Shown piece by piece: positions 16,806 to 26,240 of a stretch of DNA of 33,766 nucleotides. The position numbers were made by a program, and so were the translations under genes. How positions within the stretch are numbered: position 1 is the stretch's first letter; each line of letters begins with the position of its first letter. Origin of the DNA: Pseudoalteromonas luteoviolacea NCIMB 1942 (GTDB lineage Bacteria > Pseudomonadota > Gammaproteobacteria > Enterobacterales > Alteromonadaceae); NCBI RefSeq assembly GCF_001625595.1, contig NZ_AUXT01000184.1:1-33766 (forward strand), written 5' to 3'. Below the pieces are notes generated by a model that did not search any database, had not been told where the DNA came from, and saw nothing but the letters and a program-made list of their open reading frames with translations.

Positions 16806-18115
16806 ATGCCGTTCTCCTGCGCTTTTTGCTGCCTTTCTGCTAAAACTTGTTTAACACTTACACCGCGCTCAGCTGCTATTTTTTTTACTCTACGCTGTTG
16901 CTTTTCAGTCAGTTGGTCCCAGCTTCTCGCCTCCTTTTTATCTTTTTGTGGCGACTTATTCATAACTGCTACACGAGTTCCTGAACTTACTTGCCCAAGT
17001 GGTGTAATCACTAACTTCATACCTTCAGACAAGCCAGACTTAACAATCGCGCGCTCATCACTTTGCCAAGCTAGCGTGATGTCTCTTCGCATCAATAGGT
17101 TGTTGTCATCTAAGACATATACGTAGCTGCCTTGGTAAATCGCACTGTTGGGAATACTAATAGCTTCACTAAGCGTTCGGCCTGTTATCTCCGCATTGAC
17201 GTATTGGCCTATTTTTATGGCAAAGTTGCCTTGTCGCTTAACTGAATATGGGTCATCAATCTGCGCGACCACATATAGCTGTTGAGACTGCTCACTTATG
17301 GCCCCTTCAGTTCTTACAATGTTGCCAACCCACTGTTGCTCTATTCCCAAATCTGAGCTCAATATAACTTCGGCAAGCTCGCCATGCTGCGTGCCCTCTC
17401 TGGACTGTTCCGGCAAAGTTAAAAACGCTAAATCTCTATTGTTAATCGGTAGTCTCACTTCCACATAGTCAACTGCGTAAATTTCGGCCAGTTGACTGTT
17501 AGTCGAAATCACCTGTCCCAAATCAACTTTTTTACTCAATATACGTCCAGCAAATGGGGCAATTATTTGCGTTCGTTCAAGCGCCAACTCTGCTTGGGCT
17601 AGTTTAGCCTGAGCAGAAAGGACATTTGCTTGTTGCGCGGCTAATTGCGGTTTTCGCAGCACCAATTCGCTGGGTTTAGTCCCATCGCCTAGCCTTTGCC
17701 AATCGATTTCGGCCTGCTTCCCACGAGCCTCCTCTTCCAGCAGACTTTGCTGCGCACCTAGCAACATTGCCTTCGCTACTTGCACTTCAGCTCGGTAATC
17801 TCGGTCATCTATTCGCAGTAATAATTCACCTTTTTCAAAAAAGCCTCCATCTCTAAAGCTATCGTTTATCTCACTTATCTCGCCCGAAACTTGTGCTACA
17901 AGCATGCTTTGCGTACGAGGCTGCACAACGCCATGACTGCTAATTTCCATCGTGAAAGGTGCTGCCGAAATGGTTTTAAAATCTACCGTCATCAGTGCTT
18001 GAGGTTTACCTTGTCCACGCTTTGCTTTTGGTGGATTAGATGTGATAAAAACCACTAATATTATTGAGATAGCCAATACTGCTACTGGCAAAATAAATTT
18101 TTTAACTGGATTCAT
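16802..18115 (-). CDS. RND efflux membrane fusion (periplasmic adaptor) protein
   Basis: 437 residues from the ATG at 18113-18115, which has GAGGAAG upstream and gives an N-terminal membrane anchor at about residues 7-26; an upstream in-frame start at 18178 would add 21 residues that overlap the outer-membrane gene. Lipoyl-like and helical-hairpin segments follow (VVQPRTQSMLVAQVSGEI; AQQANVLSAQAKLAQAELALERTQIIAPFAGRI). The C-terminus has an unusual charged extension after the barrel domains (SWDQLTEKQQRRVKKIAAERGVSV), perhaps a coiled or helical tail. It links the inner pump to the outer-membrane channel. The gene overlaps the upstream channel gene by 14 bases. Confidence 0.92.
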   Translation of the reverse strand: MNPVKKFILPVAVLAISIILVVFITSNPPKAKRGQGKPQALMTVDFKTISAAPFTMEISSHGVVQPRTQSMLVAQVSGEISEINDSFRDGGFFEKGELLLRIDDRDYRAEVQVAKAMLLGAQQSLLEEEARGKQAEIDWQRLGDGTKPSELVLRKPQLAAQQANVLSAQAKLAQAELALERTQIIAPFAGRILSKKVDLGQVISTNSQLAEIYAVDYVEVRLPINNRDLAFLTLPEQSREGTQHGELAEVILSSDLGIEQQWVGNIVRTEGAISEQSQQLYVVAQIDDPYSVKRQGNFAIKIGQYVNAEITGRTLSEAISIPNSAIYQGSYVYVLDDNNLLMRRDITLAWQSDERAIVKSGLSEGMKLVITPLGQVSSGTRVAVMNKSPQKDKKEARSWDQLTEKQQRRVKKIAAERGVSVKQVLAERQQKAQENGI

Positions 18116-19502
18116 TATTGTCTTCCTCAGGCTGAGATAATTGAAAGCCTCCGCCCAATGCGAGATAGAGCGCCACACGATTTTTAATTAATTCATTTTT
18201 TATTGAAATGAGACTACTTTGCGCTTCAAAAGAACGCTTTTGCGCATCTAACACAGTGGTGTAACTAACCAAGCCTTTTTGATATTGTTCAAACGATAAC
18301 TGTTCAGCTAATTTTGCGTTTTTCTCTGAAATAAGTGTCTTTGAATATCTGGTGCGCAACGCTTTCTCTTGGCTGATCCCATTTTCAACCTCTGTAAATG
18401 CGTCTTGCAGACTATCGAGGTACGACAACTCCTGTGCTTTTAATTGCACCCGAGCTAACTCTTCATTCGCAGCTAGTCGACCTGCATAAAATATTGGAGC
18501 CGAGATACCTGATAGTAACGACCAACCTGCTGATGACATGGAAAATGCATCGTTAAAATTGGCACTGTTGGAGCCATAATTCGCAGTCAAATTGATGCTC
18601 GGGAAACGACTTTTATGCGCGAAAGCAAGCGCAGCATCTTGCGCTAAAAGTTGATACCAACTTGACAGCAAAGCTGGTTTACGACTGACCAGCTCGGAAG
18701 GTACACCCATTGTGATATTTGAATTTAATAGTGGCAAATCAGCTTCAACTAGCAATTGAGCACTGGGGTATTCACCGATTAAACGCTCAAGGCTTCTTTT
18801 TCTTTCACTGACCAAAGCCCCCTGTTGAGCAACTTTTGCTTGCTCATTGCTGTACTCATTGCGCGTCAAATACACATCTAAAGCGCTGTTTAAGCCTTGT
18901 TTGTAACCATTTTCAATAATATCCAAATTTTGTTCGACGAGCTTTAGACGCTGATGAAGTAACTCTAACTGCTTTTGTCCTTCAATTACTGAAAACCAAC
19001 TTATGACCACATCTGCAACTAAGTTGTATTTTTGCTGCATAAATCCGGCTTGACTAGTCATCACGTTCAGATTCGCTTGGCGCTCATCAGCGGCTAGTTT
19101 TCCCCACAGATCTAACTCGTAGTTGGCTTTCACACCAAGTGCATGGGTGGTAGACAGTGCTCCGGAATTTGCCGTTTTACGTCTCGTGCTATCAAATGAA
19201 ACTTCAAGGGTTGGCCAAAGCACACTACCAGTTGCAATCAAACTTTGGCGCGCCGCTTCAATTTCTGTTGCTTGTTTAGCGATTGATAAATTGTTTCTCA
19301 AGGCCTGTGCAACCAACTCATGTATTTGCGGATTTTCGAGTTGTGTCAGCCAGCTTTGCTGCACTTCGCCCTGAGTATGCGCTTGCTGCCAATTATCTGG
19401 CATCTTAAGTTCGCTTCGATAGTTTTCTGCAATTTGAGAAGTCGAATTACAGCCAACTAGAACGCCTGTTACAGCAACAACAAGCACTATGTTTTGCCAC
19501 AT
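18102..19502 (-). CDS. Outer-membrane efflux lipoprotein (TolC/NodT family)
   Basis: 466 residues. The signal peptide ends in a lipobox VLVGC, making Cys18 the lipidated residue. The protein has the two-fold repeated helical layout of outer-membrane efflux factors, including QATEIEAARQSLIATGSVLWPTL in the first half and LQDAFTEVENGIS in the second. It forms a trimeric channel spanning the outer membrane and periplasm. It is the first gene of the three-gene efflux operon (channel, adaptor, pump), and the 362-bp gap upstream must contain the promoter. Confidence 0.92.
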   Translation of the reverse strand: MWQNIVLVVAVTGVLVGCNSTSQIAENYRSELKMPDNWQQAHTQGEVQQSWLTQLENPQIHELVAQALRNNLSIAKQATEIEAARQSLIATGSVLWPTLEVSFDSTRRKTANSGALSTTHALGVKANYELDLWGKLAADERQANLNVMTSQAGFMQQKYNLVADVVISWFSVIEGQKQLELLHQRLKLVEQNLDIIENGYKQGLNSALDVYLTRNEYSNEQAKVAQQGALVSERKRSLERLIGEYPSAQLLVEADLPLLNSNITMGVPSELVSRKPALLSSWYQLLAQDAALAFAHKSRFPSINLTANYGSNSANFNDAFSMSSAGWSLLSGISAPIFYAGRLAANEELARVQLKAQELSYLDSLQDAFTEVENGISQEKALRTRYSKTLISEKNAKLAEQLSFEQYQKGLVSYTTVLDAQKRSFEAQSSLISIKNELIKNRVALYLALGGGFQLSQPEEDNNESS

Positions 19503-19823
19503 TATTCTCTATTCCTATAGAGTCTATGAATATTACTTTAGTTTAGTTTAGTGTGCGACAAAGCGATGACTCAACAAACTTTACATAGCCTTACAATCGC
19601 TCATATTTTGACTAAACCTAGGTAATAGCTTTCACTCAAAACTAATTAAAAAACTATCAAGATGCTTTTTAGTCACGACCTAAATTGGGTGATATGTTGA
19701 TTGGACAACGTGAAAATATTACTACTTTTGATTGAAGAAATGTGAGTATTTACGGAAAAGGTAAAGCAATAAACTTCTTTACCCCAATTCTAGCTATTAT
19801 TTAGATAACACTAGGTTGTAAGG
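19503..19823. other. Intergenic region upstream of the efflux operon
   Basis: AT-rich DNA with no credible open frame. It should carry the promoter of the efflux operon on the minus strand, but no clear operator was recognised. Confidence 0.5.
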
Positions 19824-19862
19824 TCAATCCCCTAGTTTAGAAAAGCTAAATTAGCGGATTGA
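19824..19862. terminator. Stem-loop after the small secreted protein gene
   Basis: TCAATCC (19824-19830) pairs with GGATTGA (19856-19862), and CTAGTTTAG (19832-19840) pairs with CTAAATTAG (19846-19854) with one non-Watson-Crick position; the loop is AAAAG. The stem is about 16 bp. It begins three bases after the TAA at 19865-19867 that ends the restored reading frame of the upstream gene. No T run follows. Confidence 0.6.
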
Positions 19863-19864
19863 AA

Positions 19865-20271
19865 TTACGCACGACCTGAAGAAAAACACTCCCAGCCAGG
19901 CCCTACCGTCCAATTTTTACAATACACGCTTGGTGTTTTAGTAGAATTTGCTGCTCCTTGCCAAGCTCTTATTGCGTTTTTTGTGGCATTCGCTTCACTG
20001 TATCCCATGCGCTTGTTTTAATTACTTTACCAGAAGGTGGTGTCGTACTTTTCTTTCTTAATCTACTATCACATTCCCAAGGTGGACCTATTTGTGAGTT
20101 ATAGCAATTAATACTCAAAACATTGTAATTATTTCTAGATGCATAATTATAAATTGCGCTTTGAGCTTGCGCTTTTGTTCCGCCGTAGGAGCTATATGTA
20201 ATATTACTTGCTAATACTTGGCATGACCCAATTAACGCAGTGGCCAGAATCACTTTTTTTAGTTTTTTCAT
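19865..20271 (-). pseudogene. Small secreted two-repeat protein, frameshifted (intact ORF 19969-20271)
   Basis: The uninterrupted frame (19969-20271, 100 residues) starts with a signal peptide (cleavage near VLA at residue 21) and has AAGGA upstream of its ATG. Its last residues (DTVKRMPQKTQ) look out of frame. If one base is added in the GGG at 20004-20006 (minus-strand sense), the frame continues as WGYSEANATKNAIRAW, then CKNWTVGPGWECFSSGRA, and stops at 19865, giving about 135 residues. That tail repeats the first domain: YGGTKAQAQSAIYNY and CYNSQIGPPWECDS correspond to GYSEANATKNAIRAW and CKNWTVGPGWECFS. Each repeat has two Cys, probably a disulfide. I do not recognise the family. The break may be a real mutation, phase variation in a short G run, or a sequencing error. 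Confidence 0.75.
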
Positions 20272-20575
20272 TTTCTATTCCTTTATCAAAAATCAGGAAT
20301 GAAATTGATCAAATAACACCCAGGGCAAAGTTGTGGATGTTGATATATTTTCAATACATTAACAAAGAAAAGGTTATCAACTACACCTTAAGATATTGCT
20401 TTATATAACTAAATAAAAACCTGATCGTTAGCACTTTAGTATAAACATCAAATTTCAACATGTTGATGGGAAGAGTTCTCTCTCTAGAACGCGTATATGA
20501 GAAGTAAGGGTGCATTCATCAATCACATTCAAGTGAGCGAAATAAATGAGTGAATTTAGATTAGCGTTGAAGTAG
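20272..20575. other. Intergenic region upstream of the small secreted gene
   Basis: AT-rich, no credible gene. It must hold the promoter of the minus-strand secreted protein gene. GTTGATA near 20338 and TATCAAC near 20376 form a short inverted repeat of uncertain meaning. Confidence 0.45.
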
Positions 20576-20602
20576 AAAACACCCCAATATTTGGGGTGTT
20601 TT
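20576..20602. terminator. Strong intrinsic terminator of fadIJ
   Basis: AAAACACCCCAA pairs exactly with TTGGGGTGTTTT around a 3-nt loop, 13 bases after the fadJ stop codon. The stem is 12 bp with a GC core and T-rich ends on both strands, so it could act in both directions. Confidence 0.88.
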
Positions 20603-20614
20603 CTATAATGAAGT

Positions 20615-22717
20615 TCAGCCGTAGTAACCTTCGCCAGCCTCGGCTTTCGCTCTTAACGGCTCAGAAGGTGTGAACACCTCATTCTCTGTTGCATAGGTAG
20701 AAAGCTCAGAGCACACCTTGTTAATACCGCGTTTATCCATATAACTAAATGGACCGCCTAAGAATGGTGGGAACCCAATACCAAAAATAGCACCGATATC
20801 GCCATCACGCGCTGATGCAATAATACCTTCGTCAAGACACCTTGAAGCCTCATTCAGCATTTGAGCAACACAACGGTTGGCAATTTCTTGTTTGTTTAAC
20901 CTTGGAGCTTGAGTAATACCTAGCAGCTCATAGACTGACTCATCTACTTTTTTGCCTTTCTTACCTTCGTAAGAATAAAAACCTCTGCCGGTTTTACGGC
21001 CAAGGCGCTTATTATCTATCATACGCTCAAAAGCATTTGGCGCTTTAAATCGCTCACCTAATTCTTTTTCAAGAATTGGGGCTATTTTCGAGCCAATATC
21101 AATACCTACTTCGTCAAGTAACGCCAATGGCCCCACAGGGAAACCAAACTCAACCAACGCTGAATCAATTTTCTCGATTGGCTCACCTGCTAATAGCAAG
21201 TTTGCAGCTTCATTGACATATGGCGCGAGTATACGGTTAACGTAAAAACCAGCTTTGTCTTTAACAACAATCGGCGTTTTACCCTGTTTGCGTGAGAAGT
21301 TCACTGTCTTAGAGATAGTTTCTTCAGAGGTGCCCTCGTGTGGGATAATCTCTACAAGTGGCATCTTCTCAACTGGAGAGAAGTAATGTAAACCGATTAC
21401 ATTTTCAGGTCGCGCCGCCTTTTCAGCAATCTGAGCTATAGGCAGTGACGACGTATTACTCGCAAATATGGTGCTTTGTGAACATTCTCTTTCAATATCT
21501 GCAACCATACTCTGCTTAAGAGCAAGATCTTCAAAGACCGCTTCAATCACAATATCAATATCTTTAAAACCACTGTAATCCGTTGTGCCTGTGATGCTGT
21601 TCATGGTCGACTGCACCTCAGCCTTAGATAGAATACGGCGCTTTTGTTTTTTCGATAAAATCTTGTAGCTATAGTTTAGCGCGTTACTGATCCCCTGATG
21701 TGCAACATCTTTAATACGCACGCGTACGCCTGCTTTAGCAGCACTTACATGGGTAATACCAGCTCCCATCAAACCACCGCCTAATACCGCAGCGCGTTCA
21801 ATCTTAATATTACTGTCGCTTTGCCACTCTTTTTTCATTTCTGTGGTCGCGAAGAAAATGCCACGCAATGAACGAGATACTTCGGTCATTACTAAATCTG
21901 CAAAACCTTCGGCTTCAGTTTTGTAGGCTTTTAATTCGTCCAGCTCTACGGAAGCTCTTACAGCTTTGATGATTGCAAAAGGTGCGGGGTAATGTCCACC
22001 CGTTTTCTTTTCGACATTTTCTTGCGCCTTTTTGAAAATCACATTTCTGCCAAACGGATTTGATTCTAAAAGCTGACTTAACTTATCTAGTTTCGGTTTA
22101 CGTGATTTTGGCTTCCCTTTTCTTGCCAGTTTTACCGCAACATCCTTTAAAATACTTTGAGGTACACAGTCATCAACTAACCCCGCTTTACTAGCTTGTT
22201 TAGCCCTAACCTGTTTACCAGTTAGCATCCACTCTAGCGCATTTTGAATACCGACAAGTTTAGGAAGTCTTTGCGTACCACCGCCACCAGGTAGCAAGCC
22301 CAGTTGAACCTCTGGCAACCCGAGTTTAGTTTTGTCATCACTTGTGCAAACTCGATAATCGCACGCCAATGCAAACTCTAACCCCCCCCCAAGCGCTGCA
22401 CCATGGATAGCAGCAACAGTTGGGTAAGGCAGCGCTTTCATTTTAAAAAATGCTTGCTGGCACATTTCGGACAGGCGTAGCGCATCTTCTCGAGTACTCG
22501 CATTGTCTAGCATTTTTATATCAGCACCAGCAATAAAATTATCTGATTTACCGCTGATAAATACCATGCCTGTGACATCATCGTTTTTACCTTGCTCTAA
22601 AATTTCGAGCAATTCATCGGCAAATGAATCACGCAAGGTATTCATTTTTTCGCCAGGCACATCGATTGTAACTAACGCAACTTTATGACTATTTAATTCA
22701 TAACTAAATACTGACAT
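20615..22717 (-). CDS. fadJ: Fatty acid oxidation complex alpha subunit
   Basis: 700 residues, FadJ length. The N-terminal enoyl-CoA hydratase domain (residues about 1-190) has IAGADIKML, AIHGAALGGGLEFALACDYRV (oxyanion-hole glycines) and LPEVQLGLLPGGGGTQRLP with the catalytic Glu. The 3-hydroxyacyl-CoA dehydrogenase domain (about 310-620) has the NAD motif AAVLGGGLMGAGITHVSA and GLHYFSPVEKMPLVEI with the catalytic His. It carries out hydration and NAD-dependent oxidation of fatty acyl-CoA in the cytoplasm with FadI. Its ATG directly abuts the fadI stop (TAAATG), so the two are translationally coupled. Three consecutive Gly codons are written as a run of nine G (22382-22390). Confidence 0.94.
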   Translation of the reverse strand: MSVFSYELNSHKVALVTIDVPGEKMNTLRDSFADELLEILEQGKNDDVTGMVFISGKSDNFIAGADIKMLDNASTREDALRLSEMCQQAFFKMKALPYPTVAAIHGAALGGGLEFALACDYRVCTSDDKTKLGLPEVQLGLLPGGGGTQRLPKLVGIQNALEWMLTGKQVRAKQASKAGLVDDCVPQSILKDVAVKLARKGKPKSRKPKLDKLSQLLESNPFGRNVIFKKAQENVEKKTGGHYPAPFAIIKAVRASVELDELKAYKTEAEGFADLVMTEVSRSLRGIFFATTEMKKEWQSDSNIKIERAAVLGGGLMGAGITHVSAAKAGVRVRIKDVAHQGISNALNYSYKILSKKQKRRILSKAEVQSTMNSITGTTDYSGFKDIDIVIEAVFEDLALKQSMVADIERECSQSTIFASNTSSLPIAQIAEKAARPENVIGLHYFSPVEKMPLVEIIPHEGTSEETISKTVNFSRKQGKTPIVVKDKAGFYVNRILAPYVNEAANLLLAGEPIEKIDSALVEFGFPVGPLALLDEVGIDIGSKIAPILEKELGERFKAPNAFERMIDNKRLGRKTGRGFYSYEGKKGKKVDESVYELLGITQAPRLNKQEIANRCVAQMLNEASRCLDEGIIASARDGDIGAIFGIGFPPFLGGPFSYMDKRGINKVCSELSTYATENEVFTPSEPLRAKAEAGEGYYG

Positions 22718-24028
22718 TTACGCACTCTCCAATACAAAAGCCGCACCTAAACCACCGGCTGCACACGCCGTTGTAAGCGCCAGTCCACCACCACGACGTT
22801 TGAGTTCATTTAAACTCTGAGTGATTAATCGAGCTCCTGTTGCTGCAAATGGGTGTCCATAAGCCAAAGAGCCACCATTGACGTTAAATTTATCCATATC
22901 TATTTCACCAATCGCTTTACTGCGACCAAGCTTTTCTTGTGCAAATTTATCAGAAGCAAACATTTTCACATTCGCTAGTGCTTGGGCTGCAAACGCCTCG
23001 TGCATCTCGATAAGGTTTAAGTCTTTCAATTCAATGCCTGCTCTATCTAGGGCAAGTGGTGTTGAATGAGCAGGCCCCATTAGCATATCTTCATGCACGC
23101 CAATAGCAGAAAAAGCATATGAACGAACATAACCGAGAATTTCATAGCCGAGTGCTTTTGCTTTGCTTTCGCTCATCATTAATACCGCAGCAGCACCGTC
23201 AGTCAGTGGCGTTGCATTTGCCGCCGTTACCGAACCATGTTTCCTATCAAATGCAGGGCGTAACTTAGCATAGCCCTCTAATGAAGAGTTCGCCCGTATA
23301 TTATTATCTTTATCGATGAAGCCTTTGTATGGTTCAACATGTGCAGTCATGACCTCTTGAGACAACAGACCTTCGTCCCAAGCTTTTGCAGCCAGTGAGT
23401 GAGAACGATGCGCGAGTGCATCTTGCTCTTCTCGGCTAATGCCATGCGTTTTGGCCATTTGTTCTGCCGTATCCCCCATAGACAATCCGGTAGAGTACTC
23501 TGCTACTGCTGGCGGAACAGGTAACAAATCTTTAAGGCGTAACTTTGAGAAAATCTTCAACCTTTGCCCTAAAGTACGCGCTTTATTAAGATCAACTAAA
23601 CTACCCGCAAGCTTTTTACTTACACCAATAGGTAATACAGATGAAGAATCAGCACCACCTGCAATACCAACGGCAGTATGACCTGCAATAATAGACTCCG
23701 CCACATTAGCAACAGCTTGAAAACTTGTTGCGCAAGCGCGAGACACTGAATACGCATCGACGGACACGGGCATCCCTGTTCCTAATACAATTTCGCGGGC
23801 AATATTTGGCGCTTCAGGCATTTGAACGACTTGGCCAAAGACTAGCTGGTCGATTTCTTTCTTATCGATGTTCAAACGCTCAAGCATTTCATTGACAACG
23901 GTTTTTCCCAAATCTAACGCTGGCACATGGTGATAAGCAGTAGCTTGTTTTGCAAATGGAGTTCGCAGGCCACTTACAATGGCAATACGGTCTCCGTTTA
24001 TTGTTTTTAGTATGTTTTGTTCAGACAT
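22718..24028 (-). CDS. fadI: 3-ketoacyl-CoA thiolase (acetyl-CoA acyltransferase)
   Basis: 436 residues, the same length as E. coli FadI. The ATG follows GGGAGAG with good spacing. [22 protein letters not shown] and [12 protein letters not shown] (nucleophile Cys) mark the N-terminal half; [17 protein letters not shown] (His) and [10 protein letters not shown] (second Cys) mark the C-terminal half. It performs the thiolytic cleavage step of beta-oxidation and is the beta partner of FadJ. The order fadI-fadJ is that of the E. coli fadIJ operon, not fadBA. The promoter and a FadR-like operator lie just upstream. Confidence 0.95.
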   Translation of the reverse strand: MSEQNILKTINGDRIAIVSGLRTPFAKQATAYHHVPALDLGKTVVNEMLERLNIDKKEIDQLVFGQVVQMPEAPNIAREIVLGTGMPVSVDAYSVSRACATSFQAVANVAESIIAGHTAVGIAGGADSSSVLPIGVSKKLAGSLVDLNKARTLGQRLKIFSKLRLKDLLPVPPAVAEYSTGLSMGDTAEQMAKTHGISREEQDALAHRSHSLAAKAWDEGLLSQEVMTAHVEPYKGFIDKDNNIRANSSLEGYAKLRPAFDRKHGSVTAANATPLTDGAAAVLMMSESKAKALGYEILGYVRSYAFSAIGVHEDMLMGPAHSTPLALDRAGIELKDLNLIEMHEAFAAQALANVKMFASDKFAQEKLGRSKAIGEIDMDKFNVNGGSLAYGHPFAATGARLITQSLNELKRRGGGLALTTACAAGGLGAAFVLESA

Positions 24029-24047
24029 GAATTTTGCTCTCCCGCTG

Positions 24048-24062
24048 ACAGGTCTGACCTGT
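24048..24062. promoter_or_regulatory. FadR-like operator upstream of fadI
   Basis: ACAGGTC-T-GACCTGT is a perfect 7-bp inverted repeat around one central base. It fits the GGTCnGACC core of the FadR site. It begins 20 bases upstream of the fadI start codon and just downstream of the predicted transcription start, a position suited to repression. Confidence 0.75.
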
Positions 24063-24074
24063 TATTTTAACCTG

Positions 24075-24103
24075 ATTCTAAACAACCGAATCCGTTATGC
24101 CAA
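24075..24103 (-). promoter_or_regulatory. Predicted sigma-70 promoter of fadIJ
   Basis: On the minus strand TTGGCA (24098-24103) and TAGAAT (24075-24080) are 17 bp apart. The start would fall near 24068, a few bases before the FadR-like operator. Confidence 0.6.
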
Positions 24104-24321
24104 TAGAAATTTAAAAATTGTCTGTAAAATCACAGCGCAAACCAAACTTAGCGCAAAAATTGTACAATTCAAAAAGTTACTGAAAAATATATTAAAATTA
24201 TGGAACTAAATCCAAATATACGGTCTAAGAAAAAAAGCGAAAATACACCTCAAAAGCTTGAGTTTTCCTTTTCAATCCATATAAATAAGCAACAAATTTG
24301 TCAGAACAAGGACAAACAAGC

Positions 24322-25278
24322 ATGGCAGTTAATGAGTTTACTGAACTAAAAAAATTTTTAGATACGCAAATATTAGGTCAACCTGACCTTACTGAAGCAC
24401 TTCTTGTTGCAATTTTAGCCGACGGACATTTATTAGTAGAAGGTCCGCCTGGGTTGGCTAAGACACGTGCAGTCAATGCTTTGGCAAAAGGTATTGAGGG
24501 TAGTTTTCAACGAGTTCAGTTTACCCCTGATTTATTGCCAGCAGATATTACTGGTACCGATATATATAGACAGCAAACCAGTGAGTTTGTTTTTGAAAAA
24601 GGCCCTCTTTTTCATAATCTGATTTTGGCCGATGAGATAAACCGTGCGCCGGCAAAAGTACAATCCGCACTACTAGAAGCTATGGCTGAAAGGCAGGTTA
24701 CTGTAGGTAAAACAACGTACCCACTACCAGATCTATTCATGGTAATGGCCACACAAAACCCATTGGAGCAAGAAGGTACATACCCTCTTCCTGAAGCACA
24801 GCTAGACAGATTTTTACTCCATTTGAATATTGACTATCCAGCTGCGCAAACGGAGCTAGATATCCTCCGCTTGACTCGTGGTGAAGCACTTAGCGACGAA
24901 AAAGTCACCTTTAGCCCAATTAGCCAGCAAACGTTGTTTGAAGCGCGCAAGAAGGTTTTAGCATTGCACTTGGCCGAACCGCTGGAACAATATTTAGTTC
25001 AGCTGATTATTGCAACTAGAGAAGCCGCTAAACTAGATGAGCAGTTAGGCGCATGGATCGAACTCGGCGCAAGCCCCCGAGCGACAATCGCTTTGGATAA
25101 GTGTGCAAGAGCGCACGCATGGTTACAACAAAGAGATTTTGTAACGCCAGATGACATTCAAGCAGTTTTGCATGATGTACTTAGACATCGCATCATTCTG
25201 AGCTACGACGCGCAAGCTGATGGCATCACGAAAGACCAAGTGATCAGCCGTATTCTTGAGCTAGTGCCAGTGCCATAA
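24322..25278 (+). CDS. MoxR-family AAA+ ATPase
   Basis: 318 residues from the ATG at 24322, which has AAGGA 9 bases upstream; an in-frame TTG at 24298 would add 8 residues but lacks a ribosome site. Walker A is GPPGLAKT at residues 41-48, and Walker B with the sensor region is LILADEINRAPAKVQSALLEAM at about 100-121. The C-terminal lid holds LGASPRATIALDKCARAHAW, typical of MoxR. These ATPases act as chaperones that mature or remodel partners, usually with VWA-domain proteins. It leads the operon MoxR-DUF58-DUF4381-BatA-BatB/C-BatD, whose genes are close together or overlapping. Confidence 0.94.
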   Translation: MAVNEFTELKKFLDTQILGQPDLTEALLVAILADGHLLVEGPPGLAKTRAVNALAKGIEGSFQRVQFTPDLLPADITGTDIYRQQTSEFVFEKGPLFHNLILADEINRAPAKVQSALLEAMAERQVTVGKTTYPLPDLFMVMATQNPLEQEGTYPLPEAQLDRFLLHLNIDYPAAQTELDILRLTRGEALSDEKVTFSPISQQTLFEARKKVLALHLAEPLEQYLVQLIIATREAAKLDEQLGAWIELGASPRATIALDKCARAHAWLQQRDFVTPDDIQAVLHDVLRHRIILSYDAQADGITKDQVISRILELVPVP

Positions 25279-25293
25279 GCTTGGCTGATTTAT

Positions 25294-26235
25294 ATGAAAG
25301 CGAATATAGACACAACGAGCTGGTTTTCAAATAGTCATAGCAACGGCTTTGAATTAGGATTAAAGGAACTGCTTTATTATAAAGCCAAATCACGTTTACT
25401 TGATTTAAAGCCCAAAGGACAGATCCGCAGCGCTCAAGCGGGGCAATACCTCGCACCACACAAAGGGCGTGGGATGGAGTTTGATGAGGTGCGCCAGTAC
25501 CAATACGGCGATGACATACGCGCCATTGATTGGCGGGTAACTGCTCGCACTGGTGAAGCACATACCAAGCTATATCAAGAAGAGAAAGAGCGCCCTGTTT
25601 TTATTTTCACAGATCTATCAAACAGTATGTTGTTTGGCAGTCAGTTGTTGCTCAAGTCTGTCCAAGCGGCTCACTTAAGCTCTCTTGTTGCTTGGTCTGC
25701 CACCCAAAGAGGAGATAGACTGGGCGGAGTCGTGTTTTCGGAGCACAGCCATCACGAGCTTAAACCAACTGCTCGTGACAAAGGTGTGCTGGCTTTTTGT
25801 CATCAATTGTGTGATGTTCATGAAACAAGCCTTGCGAATAGAGATACGCCTTTACAAAGTCGCTTTAACGAAAATTTAAGACGTCTCAAACACCTCGCTA
25901 AACCTGGCAGCTTAATTTATCTCATCTCCGATTTTTCAGACTTAAACGATGAGAGCTTTTCACTACTTGAAGGCTTGAGTCGCCATTGTGAACTTATCGG
26001 ATGCCAAGTCAGTGACCCTTTTGAGCACCAACTACCTGAATACAGCGATACTATCGAAATTCAAGGTGCACAAACCTCATGGACCCTGCCGCTTGGCGAT
26101 AAAAAGTTTAGAGAAAAATTCGCCCAACAGGCTGAACACGTGTTTAGTACTCGGCTTCAGCGCTTAAGCCGCTCAGGCATGACCATGCTTAATTTTTCTG
26201 CTGCTCTACCATTGGAAATTCAGCTATCTAGGTAA
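25294..26235 (+). CDS. DUF58 domain protein of the Bat operon
   Basis: 313 residues, 15 bases after the MoxR stop. The DUF58 signature is clear at residues about 57-100: GKGRGMEFDE-like start (here HKGRGMEFDEVRQYQYGDD), then IRAIDWRVTARTGEAHTKLY and the acidic-then-VFIFTDLSNSM part that begins a VWA-like fold. The protein is mostly cytoplasmic and carries no clear membrane segment, unlike some relatives. In other bacteria the DUF58 gene sits directly after moxR and is taken as its partner. No strong ribosome site precedes the ATG; coupling to moxR translation is likely. Confidence 0.92.
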   Translation: MKANIDTTSWFSNSHSNGFELGLKELLYYKAKSRLLDLKPKGQIRSAQAGQYLAPHKGRGMEFDEVRQYQYGDDIRAIDWRVTARTGEAHTKLYQEEKERPVFIFTDLSNSMLFGSQLLLKSVQAAHLSSLVAWSATQRGDRLGGVVFSEHSHHELKPTARDKGVLAFCHQLCDVHETSLANRDTPLQSRFNENLRRLKHLAKPGSLIYLISDFSDLNDESFSLLEGLSRHCELIGCQVSDPFEHQLPEYSDTIEIQGAQTSWTLPLGDKKFREKFAQQAEHVFSTRLQRLSRSGMTMLNFSAALPLEIQLSR

Positions 26236-26240
26236 CATTT

